Assembly (NCBI GenBank): GCA_910578815.1
Contig: CAJTSE010000004.1
Coordinates: 1 to 64,000 of the forward strand
DNA length: 64,000 nucleotides
Direction of reading: 5' to 3'
Origin: an uncultured Acetatifactor sp.
GTDB taxonomy: Bacteria; Bacillota; Clostridia; Lachnospirales; Lachnospiraceae
Part shown: positions 8,320-15,784 of the stretch, piece after piece
How positions within the stretch are numbered: the stretch's first letter is position 1
Layout of the letters: every line of letters starts with the position of its first letter
Notes under the pieces: model-generated
Databases searched by the model: none
What the model was told of the DNA's origin: nothing
Seen by the model: the letters and a program-made list of their open reading frames with translations, nothing else
Translations under genes and position numbers: made by a program

Positions 8320-9096
8320 ATGGGTAGCTACATAAAAATTGACAGAAAGATTCTGGAGTGGGAATGGTATAGGAATGAGCATACAAAGAATTTGTTTTTT
8401 CATTGTCTTTTAAAGGCAAACTGGAAAGACGCAAAATTTGAGGGAAAAGTTATAGCAAGAGGTTCTTTTGTTACTTCCGTAAAGCGGCTTTCGGAAGAAT
8501 TAGACCTAACATCAGATGAAATAAAAACTGCACTTAAGCACTTGATTCAAACTGGAGAAATTACAAAACAAACAACAAACAAATATACAGTAATTACGGT
8601 ATCTAACTATGATTCGTACCAAGAACTTACCAAACAAATACCAAACAATTCCCAAACCATTGCCAAACCATTGCCAACAATAGAAGAAGAAAAAGAAATA
8701 AAGAATGAAAGAAAAGAGAATAGGGACGGCTGGGATTCGCAATCAGTGTTTTCGGAATCCCGATTCAACGAGTTCTGCGAATTGTACCCAAAGAAAGTGA
8801 AAAATATCTTAACTGTCAACGGAGAATACGCATATCTCTTACAGACTACACCGTCACTTTCAGAGGATGACCTGATAGCGGCAGTAAAGAATTATGCGGA
8901 GGCTTGCAGGATATTAAAGACCAATGAGCGGTACATCAAGAACCCGGAGAACTGGCTGAAAGATTCCACATGGATAGATTATCTGCCGGAGAACTATAAA
9001 AAGCCGGAGGAAGAGAAGAGCAAAAATAAGTTTAATCAGTTTCCACAACATGATTACGATTTTGAGGAATTGGAGAGGGAACTGTTAAACAATTAG
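8320..9096 (+). CDS. Phage DnaD-like replication protein
   Basis: This 258-residue protein starts like phage replisome organisers (GSYIKIDRKILEWEW). A winged-helix part covers residues 1-105 and is followed by a low-complexity linker of Gln, Asn, Pro and Glu/Lys (about 105-140). The C-terminal 100 residues, with YPKKV and NPENWLKD motifs, fit the C-terminal region found in DnaD/replication-initiator proteins of Firmicutes phages. It would recruit the host helicase to the phage origin. The start is ambiguous: GTG at 8311 or ATG at 8320. AGGTGG at 8309-8314 favours the ATG. Confidence 0.75.
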   Translation: MGSYIKIDRKILEWEWYRNEHTKNLFFHCLLKANWKDAKFEGKVIARGSFVTSVKRLSEELDLTSDEIKTALKHLIQTGEITKQTTNKYTVITVSNYDSYQELTKQIPNNSQTIAKPLPTIEEEKEIKNERKENRDGWDSQSVFSESRFNEFCELYPKKVKNILTVNGEYAYLLQTTPSLSEDDLIAAVKNYAEACRILKTNERYIKNPENWLKDSTWIDYLPENYKKPEEEKSKNKFNQFPQHDYDFEELERELLNN

Positions 9097-9104
9097 GAGG
9101 ACGC

Positions 9105-9335
9105 ATGGCAAGCGCAAAATTTGAAAAGAATTCTTTTTACTGGCGGCTGTTCGCAGAGTATTACACCCTCTGTCAAGCATACTGGCAGCTGGAGGATACG
9201 GACGAATGGTGGGAAGAAGTGATTGGCAAGTGCAAAGAGTTTTCTGCGAGATATGAGAATGATGCCTTTGCCAAAGGGCTTGCGGATGCGCTTGTCAGGA
9301 AGCTGGAAGAGGATAAGAAAAGGAAGAGTAGGTGA
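9105..9335 (+). CDS. Small helical hypothetical protein
   Basis: This 76-residue protein is rich in Trp/Tyr in its first half and ends in a Lys/Arg-rich helix. A TAGGAGG site lies just before the ATG and the gene follows the replication protein by 8 bases. It is typical of small phage proteins placed after DnaD-like genes; no function is recognised. Confidence 0.6.
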   Translation: MASAKFEKNSFYWRLFAEYYTLCQAYWQLEDTDEWWEEVIGKCKEFSARYENDAFAKGLADALVRKLEEDKKRKSR

Positions 9336-9339
9336 TGGT

Positions 9340-9594
9340 ATGGGAAAAGTAAAATCGGGGACATATACATCCGTTCTCAGAAAATTTCTTAAATCAAATA
9401 TTCATATGGCAAAGGAAGAGTATGAAAATCTGGAAAATGCCATGAATGCCCAGAAGTCTATGTTAAGGATTTTGAGCGAAGAGAAGATTTTTAATGTGAG
9501 GATTTATAGGAGAAAGAATGTCGTTTGTATGGAAAATATGGATATTCCGAGCGCAAATGAACGGATAATGGAAAGGTTTTTAAGGGTGGAATAA
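9340..9594 (+). CDS. Small hypothetical protein
   Basis: This 84-residue basic protein starts MGKVKSGTYTS. The ATG at 9340 is preceded by AGGTG at 9330-9334; a longer frame from 9223 lies inside the previous gene and is not used. The stop overlaps the next ATG (TAATG). It is predicted helical; function is unknown. Confidence 0.55.
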   Translation: MGKVKSGTYTSVLRKFLKSNIHMAKEEYENLENAMNAQKSMLRILSEEKIFNVRIYRRKNVVCMENMDIPSANERIMERFLRVE

Positions 9595-9794
9595 TGAACA
9601 TGATGGAGCGATATCAGAAAAGTAAAGATTTCAGAGAGTATGTTGACCGATTCTGCACCACATACAAGCGGACAGCAGATGATGCGCTGCAGCTTGCACT
9701 TGTGCGTGAGGTGGCGGCATATTACCAGAATGTGGAATCCGGAAGAATATCGGTTGAGAAATCCACATATGTGCCGGTGGGGGAGTGCAAATGA
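9594..9794 (+). CDS. Small hypothetical protein
   Basis: This 66-residue protein overlaps the stop of the gene before it and the start of the PAPS-reductase-like gene after it, so it sits in a tightly coupled set. It shows a Tyr/Arg-rich helical first half. It is not recognised. Confidence 0.5.
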   Translation: MNMMERYQKSKDFREYVDRFCTTYKRTADDALQLALVREVAAYYQNVESGRISVEKSTYVPVGECK

Positions 9795-10927
9795 AACCGG
9801 GAGAGTTCAGAAGCAGGGTATATACGGACAGGCCTGATTATGCTGACTTTGATCCGCCGGAGAAATTCCAGGCGATCACGGGCATCATCATGACGCGTCT
9901 GCGGGAACACCCGAAAGCAATCTGTTCCTACTCTGGCGGGGCTGACAGTGACATTTTGATTGATTTGATTGAGACAGCCCGGAAGATTGCGCCGTCCCTT
10001 TCCCCGGTCAAGTACGTGTTCTTCAATACGGGGCTGGAGATGCAGGCTACCAAAGACCACGTAAAGGCCACAGCGGAAAAGTACGGGGTGGAAATTGAGG
10101 AAGTCAGGCCAAAGGTGGGCATCGTGCAGGCGGTCAGGGAGCACGGGATCCCGTTTGTGTCAAAGATCATGTCAGCCGGGCTTGAGGGATGGCAGAAAAA
10201 GGGAATCCCCCTGTCAATCGCCGAGGAATACGCACAGGCAGAAGATAAGGCAGAGAAAAGGCGGGAGCTGGGCGAGAGATTCCCTAAGTGTGAGGCAACT
10301 ATCAATTTTTTATGCTGCTGTAACTCCGAAGGGGAGCCGAGGCCAGACATCCAGCTGGTGATCAACTCGTCAAAGTACATGAGGGATTTCATTGGGGAGT
10401 ATCCACCGGATTTCCAGATCAGCGCCCAGTGCTGCGATTTCTGCAAAAAGCAGGTGGCGCACAGTGTCCAGAAGGATTACGAAATGATTATCACGGGGGA
10501 GCGCCGGGACGAGGGCGGCATGAGGTCTGTCCCACGGAAGGATAATACGGCGCTGTGCTTTACAGAGACCAGTGATGGACAGTACCACCTGCGGCCATTG
10601 TACTATGTTTCCGATGCGGACAAGGCCTGGTATAAAGAGCGGTTTGGCATTCGGTACTTTGACGCTTACGAGGTCTACGGCTTAACACGGACGGGCTGCT
10701 GCGGGTGCCCGATCTCGTACAAGGCGACGGAGGACTTGGAGTTGATCCGTCCGTATGAACCAAACGTTGTAAAGGCCGCCTGGAACATCTTCGGGAAGAG
10801 TTATGAGTACCGGAAGAAATACAATGAATACAAGGCTTCCCGGAAGAGAGAAGAGAAGATCAAAAAGGAAAATGTGGCAGGGCAGATAAGCATGTTTGAT
10901 TCAATTCCTGCTGTGGCAGCGGAATAG
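9791..10927 (+). CDS. PAPS reductase/DndC-family protein 1
   Basis: This 378-residue protein belongs to the PAPS reductase (PF01507) superfamily of adenine-nucleotide alpha-hydrolase-like proteins. The PP-loop SGGADS is near residue 48, followed by the NTG motif typical of the family. Two Cys clusters, CCDFCKK near 216 and GCCGCP near 300, probably bind an iron-sulfur cluster or zinc. DndC, the phosphorothioation protein, is a family member, but no dndBDE genes are visible. The C-terminus carries GQISMFD at 364-370, clamp-binding-like. The ATG at 9791 follows GGGGGAG. A role in DNA modification or in sulfur metabolism is open. Confidence 0.75.
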   Translation: MKPGEFRSRVYTDRPDYADFDPPEKFQAITGIIMTRLREHPKAICSYSGGADSDILIDLIETARKIAPSLSPVKYVFFNTGLEMQATKDHVKATAEKYGVEIEEVRPKVGIVQAVREHGIPFVSKIMSAGLEGWQKKGIPLSIAEEYAQAEDKAEKRRELGERFPKCEATINFLCCCNSEGEPRPDIQLVINSSKYMRDFIGEYPPDFQISAQCCDFCKKQVAHSVQKDYEMIITGERRDEGGMRSVPRKDNTALCFTETSDGQYHLRPLYYVSDADKAWYKERFGIRYFDAYEVYGLTRTGCCGCPISYKATEDLELIRPYEPNVVKAAWNIFGKSYEYRKKYNEYKASRKREEKIKKENVAGQISMFDSIPAVAAE

Positions 10928-10961
10928 ATTAGCAGATTAATCTGTCAGAAGGAGAAGAGGT

Positions 10962-11165
10962 ATGGATTTTGGAAAAATTATCAAGGAGGCCCGGATCAGA
11001 CAGGGCATGTCGCAGTTACAGCTGGCGGAGAAGATTGGATATACACAGCGGTCTATTTTGTACTGGGAAAAGGGAAAGCGGCGAATGACATTAGAGAGCG
11101 CGGACAAGGTATTTAAGGCGCTGCACCTATCTGTAGTGATCGGGGAGGAAAAACAGGATGATTAA
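10962..11165 (+). CDS. Xre/Cro-type HTH regulator
   Basis: This 67-residue protein is a lone helix-turn-helix domain of the Xre family. Helices 2-3 (MSQLQLAEKIGYTQRSILYWEKG) cover residues 16-38. It has no ligand or peptidase domain, like Cro or small plasmid regulators. AGAAGGAGAAG precedes the ATG. It lies inside the + strand operon rather than at a divergent promoter, so it may act elsewhere in the element. Confidence 0.85.
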   Translation: MDFGKIIKEARIRQGMSQLQLAEKIGYTQRSILYWEKGKRRMTLESADKVFKALHLSVVIGEEKQDD

Positions 11166-11246
11166 GCCAATTTTATTTAATACTGGTTTGAGAAGTGCAA
11201 AAAGCCAGAGGAAGGCAACTGTTAAATTTTTTGAGATAGTTGGAAA

Positions 11247-11429
11247 GTGAGAAAAATAATGACGAATTTAAAACAACCGGAAGAAAACTATTGTGAAATC
11301 ATCAATGACCAATGTCCATATGATTTTTCCTGCAGCCTCTGTCGTCTGCGCGACGATTACGACAGTGCAAAGGCACTGGCAGAGAAGTTGAAAAATCCTG
11401 GGAGGTGGGAAGCACGAACGCTGTTATGA
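11247..11429 (+). CDS. Small four-Cys protein, paralogue of 14305-14463
   Basis: This 60-residue protein (GTG start; ATG at 11259 possible) has the core YCEII-x4-CPY-x4-C-x2-C, probably a tiny zinc-binding knuckle, followed by a DDYDSAKALA helix. A second gene at 14305 has the same core and helix, so they are paralogues within the element. Its stop overlaps the methylase start at 11426 by 4 bases. Function is unknown. Confidence 0.6.
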   Translation: MRKIMTNLKQPEENYCEIINDQCPYDFSCSLCRLRDDYDSAKALAEKLKNPGRWEARTLL

Positions 11430-12253
11430 AGTATCCCGGAAGCAAGTGGAGCATCGCCAACTGGATCATCAGTTTCTTCCAGCCGCATCATACCTACCTG
11501 GAGCCATTTTTCGGCAGCGGCGCAGTGCTTTTTACAAAGCCCCGGTCCAATATCGAGACGGTTAATGATTTGGATGATAACGTGGTGAATCTTTTCCGGT
11601 GGATCCAGAAGGATCCCGAAAAGCTGGCTCATGCAATCTACTGGACCCCTTATGCAAGGCAGGTATATAACGCCGCCTTTGCATCCGTCCCAGAAGACAG
11701 CCTGGGGAAGGCCGTAAACTTTTACATACGCCTTAACATGGGCCATGGCTTCCGTACAACCGGGGAGCGGGTCGGTTGGAAAAGCGACATCCAGGGCCGG
11801 GAGCGGGCTTACGCGTCACAAGACTGGTGCCACCTGCCGGATAAGATCATGCAGGCCGCCGAGAGGCTGCGGGGAGTGCAGATTGAGCATCAGCCGGCAG
11901 TGGAGCTAATCCAGCGTTATAACAGTCCCAAGGTGCTGATTTATCTGGACCCGCCGTATCTGCTGGAGACGCGGTGCGGGCGTCAGCAATACCGCTGTGA
12001 CATGATGGACACGGAGAGCCATGTGGAGCTGCTGCAGGCGGCGCTGCGGCACAAGGGGCCGGTACTGATTAGCGGGTACGAGTCCCGACTGTATGATGAG
12101 CAGCTGCATGGATGGCATAAGGAGACGATCTCCTGCCGGAACATGGCCCGCGATAAGACGCGGGAAATTTTGTGGATGAATTTTGAACCGGTGAGGCAGA
12201 TGGAAATAGAGGATATGTTAGGAGGCGGCAGTTATGAGGATAGGACTACATGA
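11426..12253 (+). CDS. Dam-like D12-class DNA adenine methyltransferase
   Basis: This 275-residue protein is a Dam/DpnM-type (D12 class) N6-adenine methyltransferase. It starts MKYPGSKW, carries the cofactor motif PFFGSGA near 29-35 and the catalytic DPPY at 175-178. The ATG at 11426 forms an ATGA junction with the gene before and fits the usual family start; an upstream GTG at 11405 sits on its own ribosome site and is less likely. GATC is the usual target of the class but is not proven here. It has higher GC than the genes around it, like the PAPS-reductase gene at 9791, and these two may have come in together. Confidence 0.85.
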   Translation: MKYPGSKWSIANWIISFFQPHHTYLEPFFGSGAVLFTKPRSNIETVNDLDDNVVNLFRWIQKDPEKLAHAIYWTPYARQVYNAAFASVPEDSLGKAVNFYIRLNMGHGFRTTGERVGWKSDIQGRERAYASQDWCHLPDKIMQAAERLRGVQIEHQPAVELIQRYNSPKVLIYLDPPYLLETRCGRQQYRCDMMDTESHVELLQAALRHKGPVLISGYESRLYDEQLHGWHKETISCRNMARDKTREILWMNFEPVRQMEIEDMLGGGSYEDRTT

Positions 12254-12338
12254 TGCGGAGCGGGAGTATTTAAGGCATAAAATAGCGCTGCCATATTTCA
12301 GACAGCGCAAGAGACTAATTTATTTGACTCTTTATTAA
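12234..12338 (+). pseudogene. Truncated start of a phage radical-SAM-like gene
   Basis: An ATG behind GGAGGCGG opens a 34-residue frame beginning MRIGLHDAEREYL. I associate this start with phage radical-SAM proteins of a few hundred residues. Here the similarity ends after about 16 residues and a stop follows, so the gene looks cut off. The cut coincides with the minus-strand peptide unit at 12279-12490, which may have replaced the rest. The identification rests on a short stretch. Confidence 0.4.
12279..12308 (-). terminator. Terminator of minus-strand peptide gene
   Basis: Read on the minus strand, GCGCTG pairs with CAGCGC around a 12-base loop (12285-12308) and is followed by TATTTT. It stands directly behind the stop codon of the minus-strand small peptide gene and fits an intrinsic terminator. 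Confidence 0.6.
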
Positions 12339-12443
12339 TGCAAAAACTAAAAAGAAAAGAACTACAGGATTAGTGAAAAACTTTGCCAATAGGCAAATGC
12401 AATTTCCGAAGAAGCAAAAAACGCAAATAATTGCTTCGAACAT
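12315..12443 (-). CDS. 42-residue hydrophobic Cys-rich peptide, possible type I toxin
   Basis: The frame encodes 42 residues, of which Phe, Ile, Leu, Val and Cys make up most; hydrophobic segments cover about residues 4-20 and 25-38. A perfect AAGGAGG stands 6 bases before the ATG (complement of 12450-12456). An intrinsic terminator follows, and a TATAAA-like -10 lies upstream, so this is a self-contained transcript of about 200 bases. It is the only minus-strand gene among some 60 + strand genes. Size and composition fit type I toxins such as TxpA/BsrG or a holin-like peptide. No antitoxin RNA has been identified, so function is inference. Confidence 0.6.
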   Translation of the reverse strand: MFEAIICVFCFFGNCICLLAKFFTNPVVLFFLVFALIKSQIN

Positions 12444-12461
12444 AAGACACCTCCTTTCAAA

Positions 12462-12505
12462 GTTTTTGATTTTATATTACAGGGGAATGTGTCCGATAAA
12501 CAGTA
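12462..12505 (-). promoter_or_regulatory. Possible promoter and repeat upstream of minus-strand peptide
   Basis: On the minus strand a TTTATC-like -35 and a TATAAA-like -10 are about 18 bases apart. The + strand also carries ACAGTA-CTTAT-ACAGTA near 12498-12514, a short direct repeat that could bind a regulator. These are visual matches only. Confidence 0.35.
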
Positions 12506-12587
12506 CTTATACAGTATGTAAAGATAGAATTTGTAGAAAGGAGCCAGCCTCCGGCCGGGGCAACGCTATAGCAGGCTTCTTAAAGCA

Positions 12588-13964
12588 ATGATTAAGGGAG
12601 AACTTATAGTTGATTCGTTTGCCGGCGGCGGGGGAGCCAGCACCGGCATAGAGATGGCAACAGGCTATTGCGTGGACATAGCCATCAACCATGACCCGGA
12701 AGCCATTCGGATGCACAGGGCGAATCATCCTGACACAAAGCATTACTGTGAGAGTGTCTGGGATGTTGACCCGGTAAAAGCCTGCGGCGGTCATCCGGTG
12801 GCACTGGCGTGGTTTTCGCCGGATTGCAAGCATTTCTCCAAGGCCAAAGGCGGGAAGCCAAAGGACAAGCACATCAGGGGACTTGCATGGGTAGCCTTGC
12901 GGTGGGCAGGGAAAGTCAGACCAAGAGTAATCATGCTTGAAAATGTAGAAGAATTTAAGACCTGGGGGCCACTGAACCGAGGGCATAGACCCATAAAGGC
13001 AAAGCAAGGGGTGACCTTCCGTAAATTCATAAGCCAGCTTGAAGAGTTGGGATACCAGGTACAATACCAAGAACTGGTGGCGGCAGATTATGGAGCACCG
13101 ACCATGCGGAAAAGATTTTTCCTGATTGCCAGATGTGACGGCATGGAGATTATCTGGCCGGAGCCGACACATGCGCCAGAAGACAGTATATTTGTAGCGG
13201 CAGGTGTGCGGGAACCGTACATAGGGGCATATACGCAGATAGATTTCTCCCTGCCATGTCCGTCCATATTTGATACCACAGAGGAAATCAGGGAAAAGTA
13301 TGGAATCAAGGCAGTGCGCCCACTGGCAGAAAAGACAATGCAGAGGATTGCGAGGGGAATAAAGAAATTTGTGTTGGATAACCCGGAACCGTTTATCGTT
13401 AATGAAGATGGAAAGACCATTGCACCGGCTCTTATCCAGTATCATTCCGAGACTACGAAGAATGAAGTCAGGGGACAGAAAATTACAGAGCCTGTCATGA
13501 CAGTAGACGGAAGTAATCGGTACGGCCTGGTGACATCGTTCCTCAGTAAGTTTTATAAAAGCGGGACAGGGCAGGACCTGCGGGAGCCATTACATACAAT
13601 CACCTGTTCTCCGGGACATTTTGGAGAGGTGAGAGCACTGCTAATCAAGTATTACGGTCAGGGCACGGGACAGGATATCCGAAAGCCGCTTGATACTGTG
13701 ACAGCACAGGACAGATTCGGACTTGTGACAATCCAGGGTACAGATTATCAGATTGTTGACATCGGACTGCGGATGCTGGAGCCGAAAGAACTGTATGGGT
13801 GCCAGGGATTCCCGGAGGATTACATCATAGACCATGACGGCGAGGGGAAATCATATCCCAGGAGCGAACAGGTCAAAAGGTGTGGGAATGCCGTATGCCC
13901 TCCAATTCCTGCGGCACTTGTAAGAGTAAACTTGCCGGAATTATGCAGAAAGGACACAAAATAA
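12588..13964 (+). CDS. C5-cytosine DNA methyltransferase
   Basis: This 458-residue protein is a C5-cytosine methyltransferase. Motif I is DSFAGGGGAS (9-18). Motif IV is the variant SPDCKHFS with nucleophile Cys80 instead of the usual PPCQ context. Motif VI is LENVEEF near 121 and motif X is the CGNAV segment near 440. The region between holds a target-recognition part with two similar segments around GTGQDLREPLHTI and GTGQDIRKPLDTV. Such SPDC-type enzymes are common in Clostridia phages. No ribosome site is obvious; the ATG overlaps an upstream stop (ATGA). No cognate endonuclease is seen. Confidence 0.88.
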   Translation: MIKGELIVDSFAGGGGASTGIEMATGYCVDIAINHDPEAIRMHRANHPDTKHYCESVWDVDPVKACGGHPVALAWFSPDCKHFSKAKGGKPKDKHIRGLAWVALRWAGKVRPRVIMLENVEEFKTWGPLNRGHRPIKAKQGVTFRKFISQLEELGYQVQYQELVAADYGAPTMRKRFFLIARCDGMEIIWPEPTHAPEDSIFVAAGVREPYIGAYTQIDFSLPCPSIFDTTEEIREKYGIKAVRPLAEKTMQRIARGIKKFVLDNPEPFIVNEDGKTIAPALIQYHSETTKNEVRGQKITEPVMTVDGSNRYGLVTSFLSKFYKSGTGQDLREPLHTITCSPGHFGEVRALLIKYYGQGTGQDIRKPLDTVTAQDRFGLVTIQGTDYQIVDIGLRMLEPKELYGCQGFPEDYIIDHDGEGKSYPRSEQVKRCGNAVCPPIPAALVRVNLPELCRKDTK

Positions 13965-14318
13965 ATGAAACTCTATTTTTACTTTTTAGACACCAGAAAA
14001 GACAATTGCATCCGCATGGAGGAATGCGAGGTTGAGGAAAAGGAAAAGACATATCGTCCGATTAACGAATTCCCATGCGGGTATTATGGATGTTATGTGA
14101 GAAAAAGCGATATAGGAAGACCGACGGGGCTGTATCAAAACATAATTATTTTGACAGAAGAAAACCCAGAGAGAGCAGCAGAAGCATTTATCTGTGTATG
14201 CCGAGATGATATATCTACAGCAGAACGGAGAATAAAATCCAATGAAAGCAATATAAAGGAAAGCATAGATATGATTGAGAAAATTGAGAAATGGAGGTCA
14301 GAAAATGCGGGAAAATAA
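13965..14318 (+). CDS. Hypothetical phage protein
   Basis: This 117-residue protein starts on the base after the methyltransferase stop. Its first half is beta-rich (MKLYFYFLDTR), its last 45 residues form a charged helix. It is of a kind often seen in runs of small Clostridia phage genes; function is unknown. Confidence 0.6.
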   Translation: MKLYFYFLDTRKDNCIRMEECEVEEKEKTYRPINEFPCGYYGCYVRKSDIGRPTGLYQNIIILTEENPERAAEAFICVCRDDISTAERRIKSNESNIKESIDMIEKIEKWRSENAGK

Positions 14319-14463
14319 AGAGACTGCGGATAAAGATTTCTGCGAAATTATACAGATGAAATGCCCATATTCCCATGATTGCCATGTATGCAGACTGTAC
14401 ACCGACTACGAAAGGGCGAGGGAGAAGTCGGCGGAGATGATGAAAGAAAGGGGACGAAAATGA
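14305..14463 (+). CDS. Small four-Cys protein, paralogue of 11247-11429
   Basis: This 52-residue protein has the core FCEII-x4-CPY-x4-C-x2-C and a following Tyr-Glu/Arg helix. The core aligns without gaps to the gene at 11247. GGAGG ends 6 bases before the ATG at 14305; an in-frame start at 14275 would lie inside the preceding gene. It is probably a zinc knuckle; function is unknown. Confidence 0.6.
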   Translation: MRENKETADKDFCEIIQMKCPYSHDCHVCRLYTDYERAREKSAEMMKERGRK

Positions 14464-14672
14464 AGTTAGGGACAATAGATTTAGACACACGCTTTGAATA
14501 TATGATTGTATACAAAGAAAAGAGCGATGGTACGGTAAATACATGGACTTTAGGAGAAAGCGGATTTGCAGTTAATTATGAATCAATGAGGCAGAGAGAT
14601 GATGCTGAAATTTTGGGAGTTTATCGGAAATTGAATGATAAGCAGATTTCGGGCATTTTGGAAAGCCAATAA
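14460..14672 (+). CDS. Small hypothetical protein
   Basis: This 70-residue protein starts in an ATGA overlap with the four-Cys gene. It looks like a beta sheet with one C-terminal helix. It is not recognised. A longer frame from 14379 exists but has no ribosome site. Confidence 0.5.
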   Translation: MKLGTIDLDTRFEYMIVYKEKSDGTVNTWTLGESGFAVNYESMRQRDDAEILGVYRKLNDKQISGILESQ

Positions 14673-14701
14673 AATATTGGATTTTGGAGGGAAAGGGAAA
14701 T

Positions 14702-14800
14702 ATGGAGAGATTAACTGAAAGAAAGAGGATATTGAGAACACATGATATGCGAAGCTGCTTAAGGGGATGGGAATGGAGGGAAATGAGAATTGAGCGATAA
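14702..14800 (+). CDS. Very short Arg-rich ORF
   Basis: The frame encodes 32 residues, about a third of them Arg. A GGAGGGAAAGGGA site precedes the ATG, and the frame overlaps the TTG start of the next gene by 11 bases. It may be a leader that couples translation or a decayed small gene. Confidence 0.3.
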   Translation: MERLTERKRILRTHDMRSCLRGWEWREMRIER

Positions 14801-15377
14801 TAAAGCGGAATCATATAGAAAAATGCTTGATGATGTAATAAAAAGGCTGAGAGAAAAAAGTGACTCTCCAAGCAGATGGTGTGAACACTATTCAGAAAAT
14901 TGTGATGCAGCACTGAAAGATTATGCAGACGGAAAGGATGTTGATTGCGGGCATAAATGCGAGTACTGCAATAAATTCAGGTGGGTAATCGACAGAGCAA
15001 GGAATTACTCTGAAAAATTGGGCATTCCGATCGAGGAAATCATTCACTCATGGGAGGAAGATAGAAGTTATTGGTATATGAATTATTATCAGGAGTGCAA
15101 TCAACCGGAAATCAAAGCAAATAATGTATTTGTTTTTGAAAATTTAGAAGAAATGCGGCAGAAGTGCGGAAAAGAATTTATTTGCCCTTGCTGTAAAGGT
15201 ATATCAACAAATCCATATGGATGTAATTCTGGGAAAATGGTTGGAAATGGTAAAAAGTGCGATTGGAAATCATATGGTCTTCTTCAATTTGATTTGGCAT
15301 TTATTTATGTGAAGTCAGAGAGAAAAGGAGAAAAGATATTTATGCCAAAGGCATTAAAGAAAGAGGGGAAACCATGA
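14790..15377 (+). CDS. Cys-rich phage protein with two zinc-finger-like sets
   Basis: This 195-residue protein has one Cys set around CGHKCEYC (near 53-60) and a second of the CPCC-x11-C type (near 132-150). The TTG start is preceded by GGAGGGAAATGAG. It resembles small Cys-rich proteins that recur in Clostridia phage early regions, whose function is unknown. It overlaps the RNase HI gene by 4 bases. Confidence 0.65.
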   Translation: MSDNKAESYRKMLDDVIKRLREKSDSPSRWCEHYSENCDAALKDYADGKDVDCGHKCEYCNKFRWVIDRARNYSEKLGIPIEEIIHSWEEDRSYWYMNYYQECNQPEIKANNVFVFENLEEMRQKCGKEFICPCCKGISTNPYGCNSGKMVGNGKKCDWKSYGLLQFDLAFIYVKSERKGEKIFMPKALKKEGKP

Positions 15378-15784
15378 ATAAAATCACAGTCTACACCGAT
15401 GGTTCAGCCCTGAACAACGGCAGTCCCGACAGCGGGTGCGGATGGGCTTGCAAGCTGATTTACAGAGGGCATGAGAAGATGAAATCCGGCGGCGACAAGG
15501 GAAAGACCAACAATGTCATGGAGATGACCGCCGTGCTTGAAGCCATGAAATCCATAACGGACAAGTCCATTCCGGTGGAAGTCTTTTCAGACAGCAAATA
15601 CGTTGTGGAGACCATGAACGGATATTACAAGGTAAAGAAGAATGTGGACTTGTGGAAGGAACTGCTTGCGGAGAGGGAGACGTTTGCGGAAATCAAGTTT
15701 ATTTGGGTTAAGGGGCATGACAAGTGCCGGCATAACAATGATGTTGACCGCATGGCTGTGGAAGAAGCGAGGAAAATATTATGA
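15374..15784 (+). CDS. rnhA: Ribonuclease HI
   Basis: This 136-residue protein is a type I ribonuclease H, which cuts the RNA strand of RNA-DNA hybrids. The four acidic active-site positions are visible: TDGS at the N-terminus, Glu in NVMEMTA, Asp in SDSKY and Asp in the C-terminal NNDVDRMA, plus the flexible His in KGHD. It lacks an N-terminal hybrid-binding domain. The ATGA overlaps on both sides place it in the replication/early operon, where it may remove primers or R-loops. Confidence 0.92.
   Translation: MNKITVYTDGSALNNGSPDSGCGWACKLIYRGHEKMKSGGDKGKTNNVMEMTAVLEAMKSITDKSIPVEVFSDSKYVVETMNGYYKVKKNVDLWKELLAERETFAEIKFIWVKGHDKCRHNNDVDRMAVEEARKIL

Noticed and set aside
12498..12514. LexA box near the minus-strand peptide
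   Set aside because: ACAGTACTTATACAGT is a direct repeat, not the CGAAC/GTTCG palindrome.
12373..12591. + strand frame of 72 codons ending at the C5-methyltransferase start
   Set aside because: It has a GTG start without ribosome site, overlaps the minus-strand peptide gene, and has no recognisable composition. Its ATGA junction with the methyltransferase may be chance.
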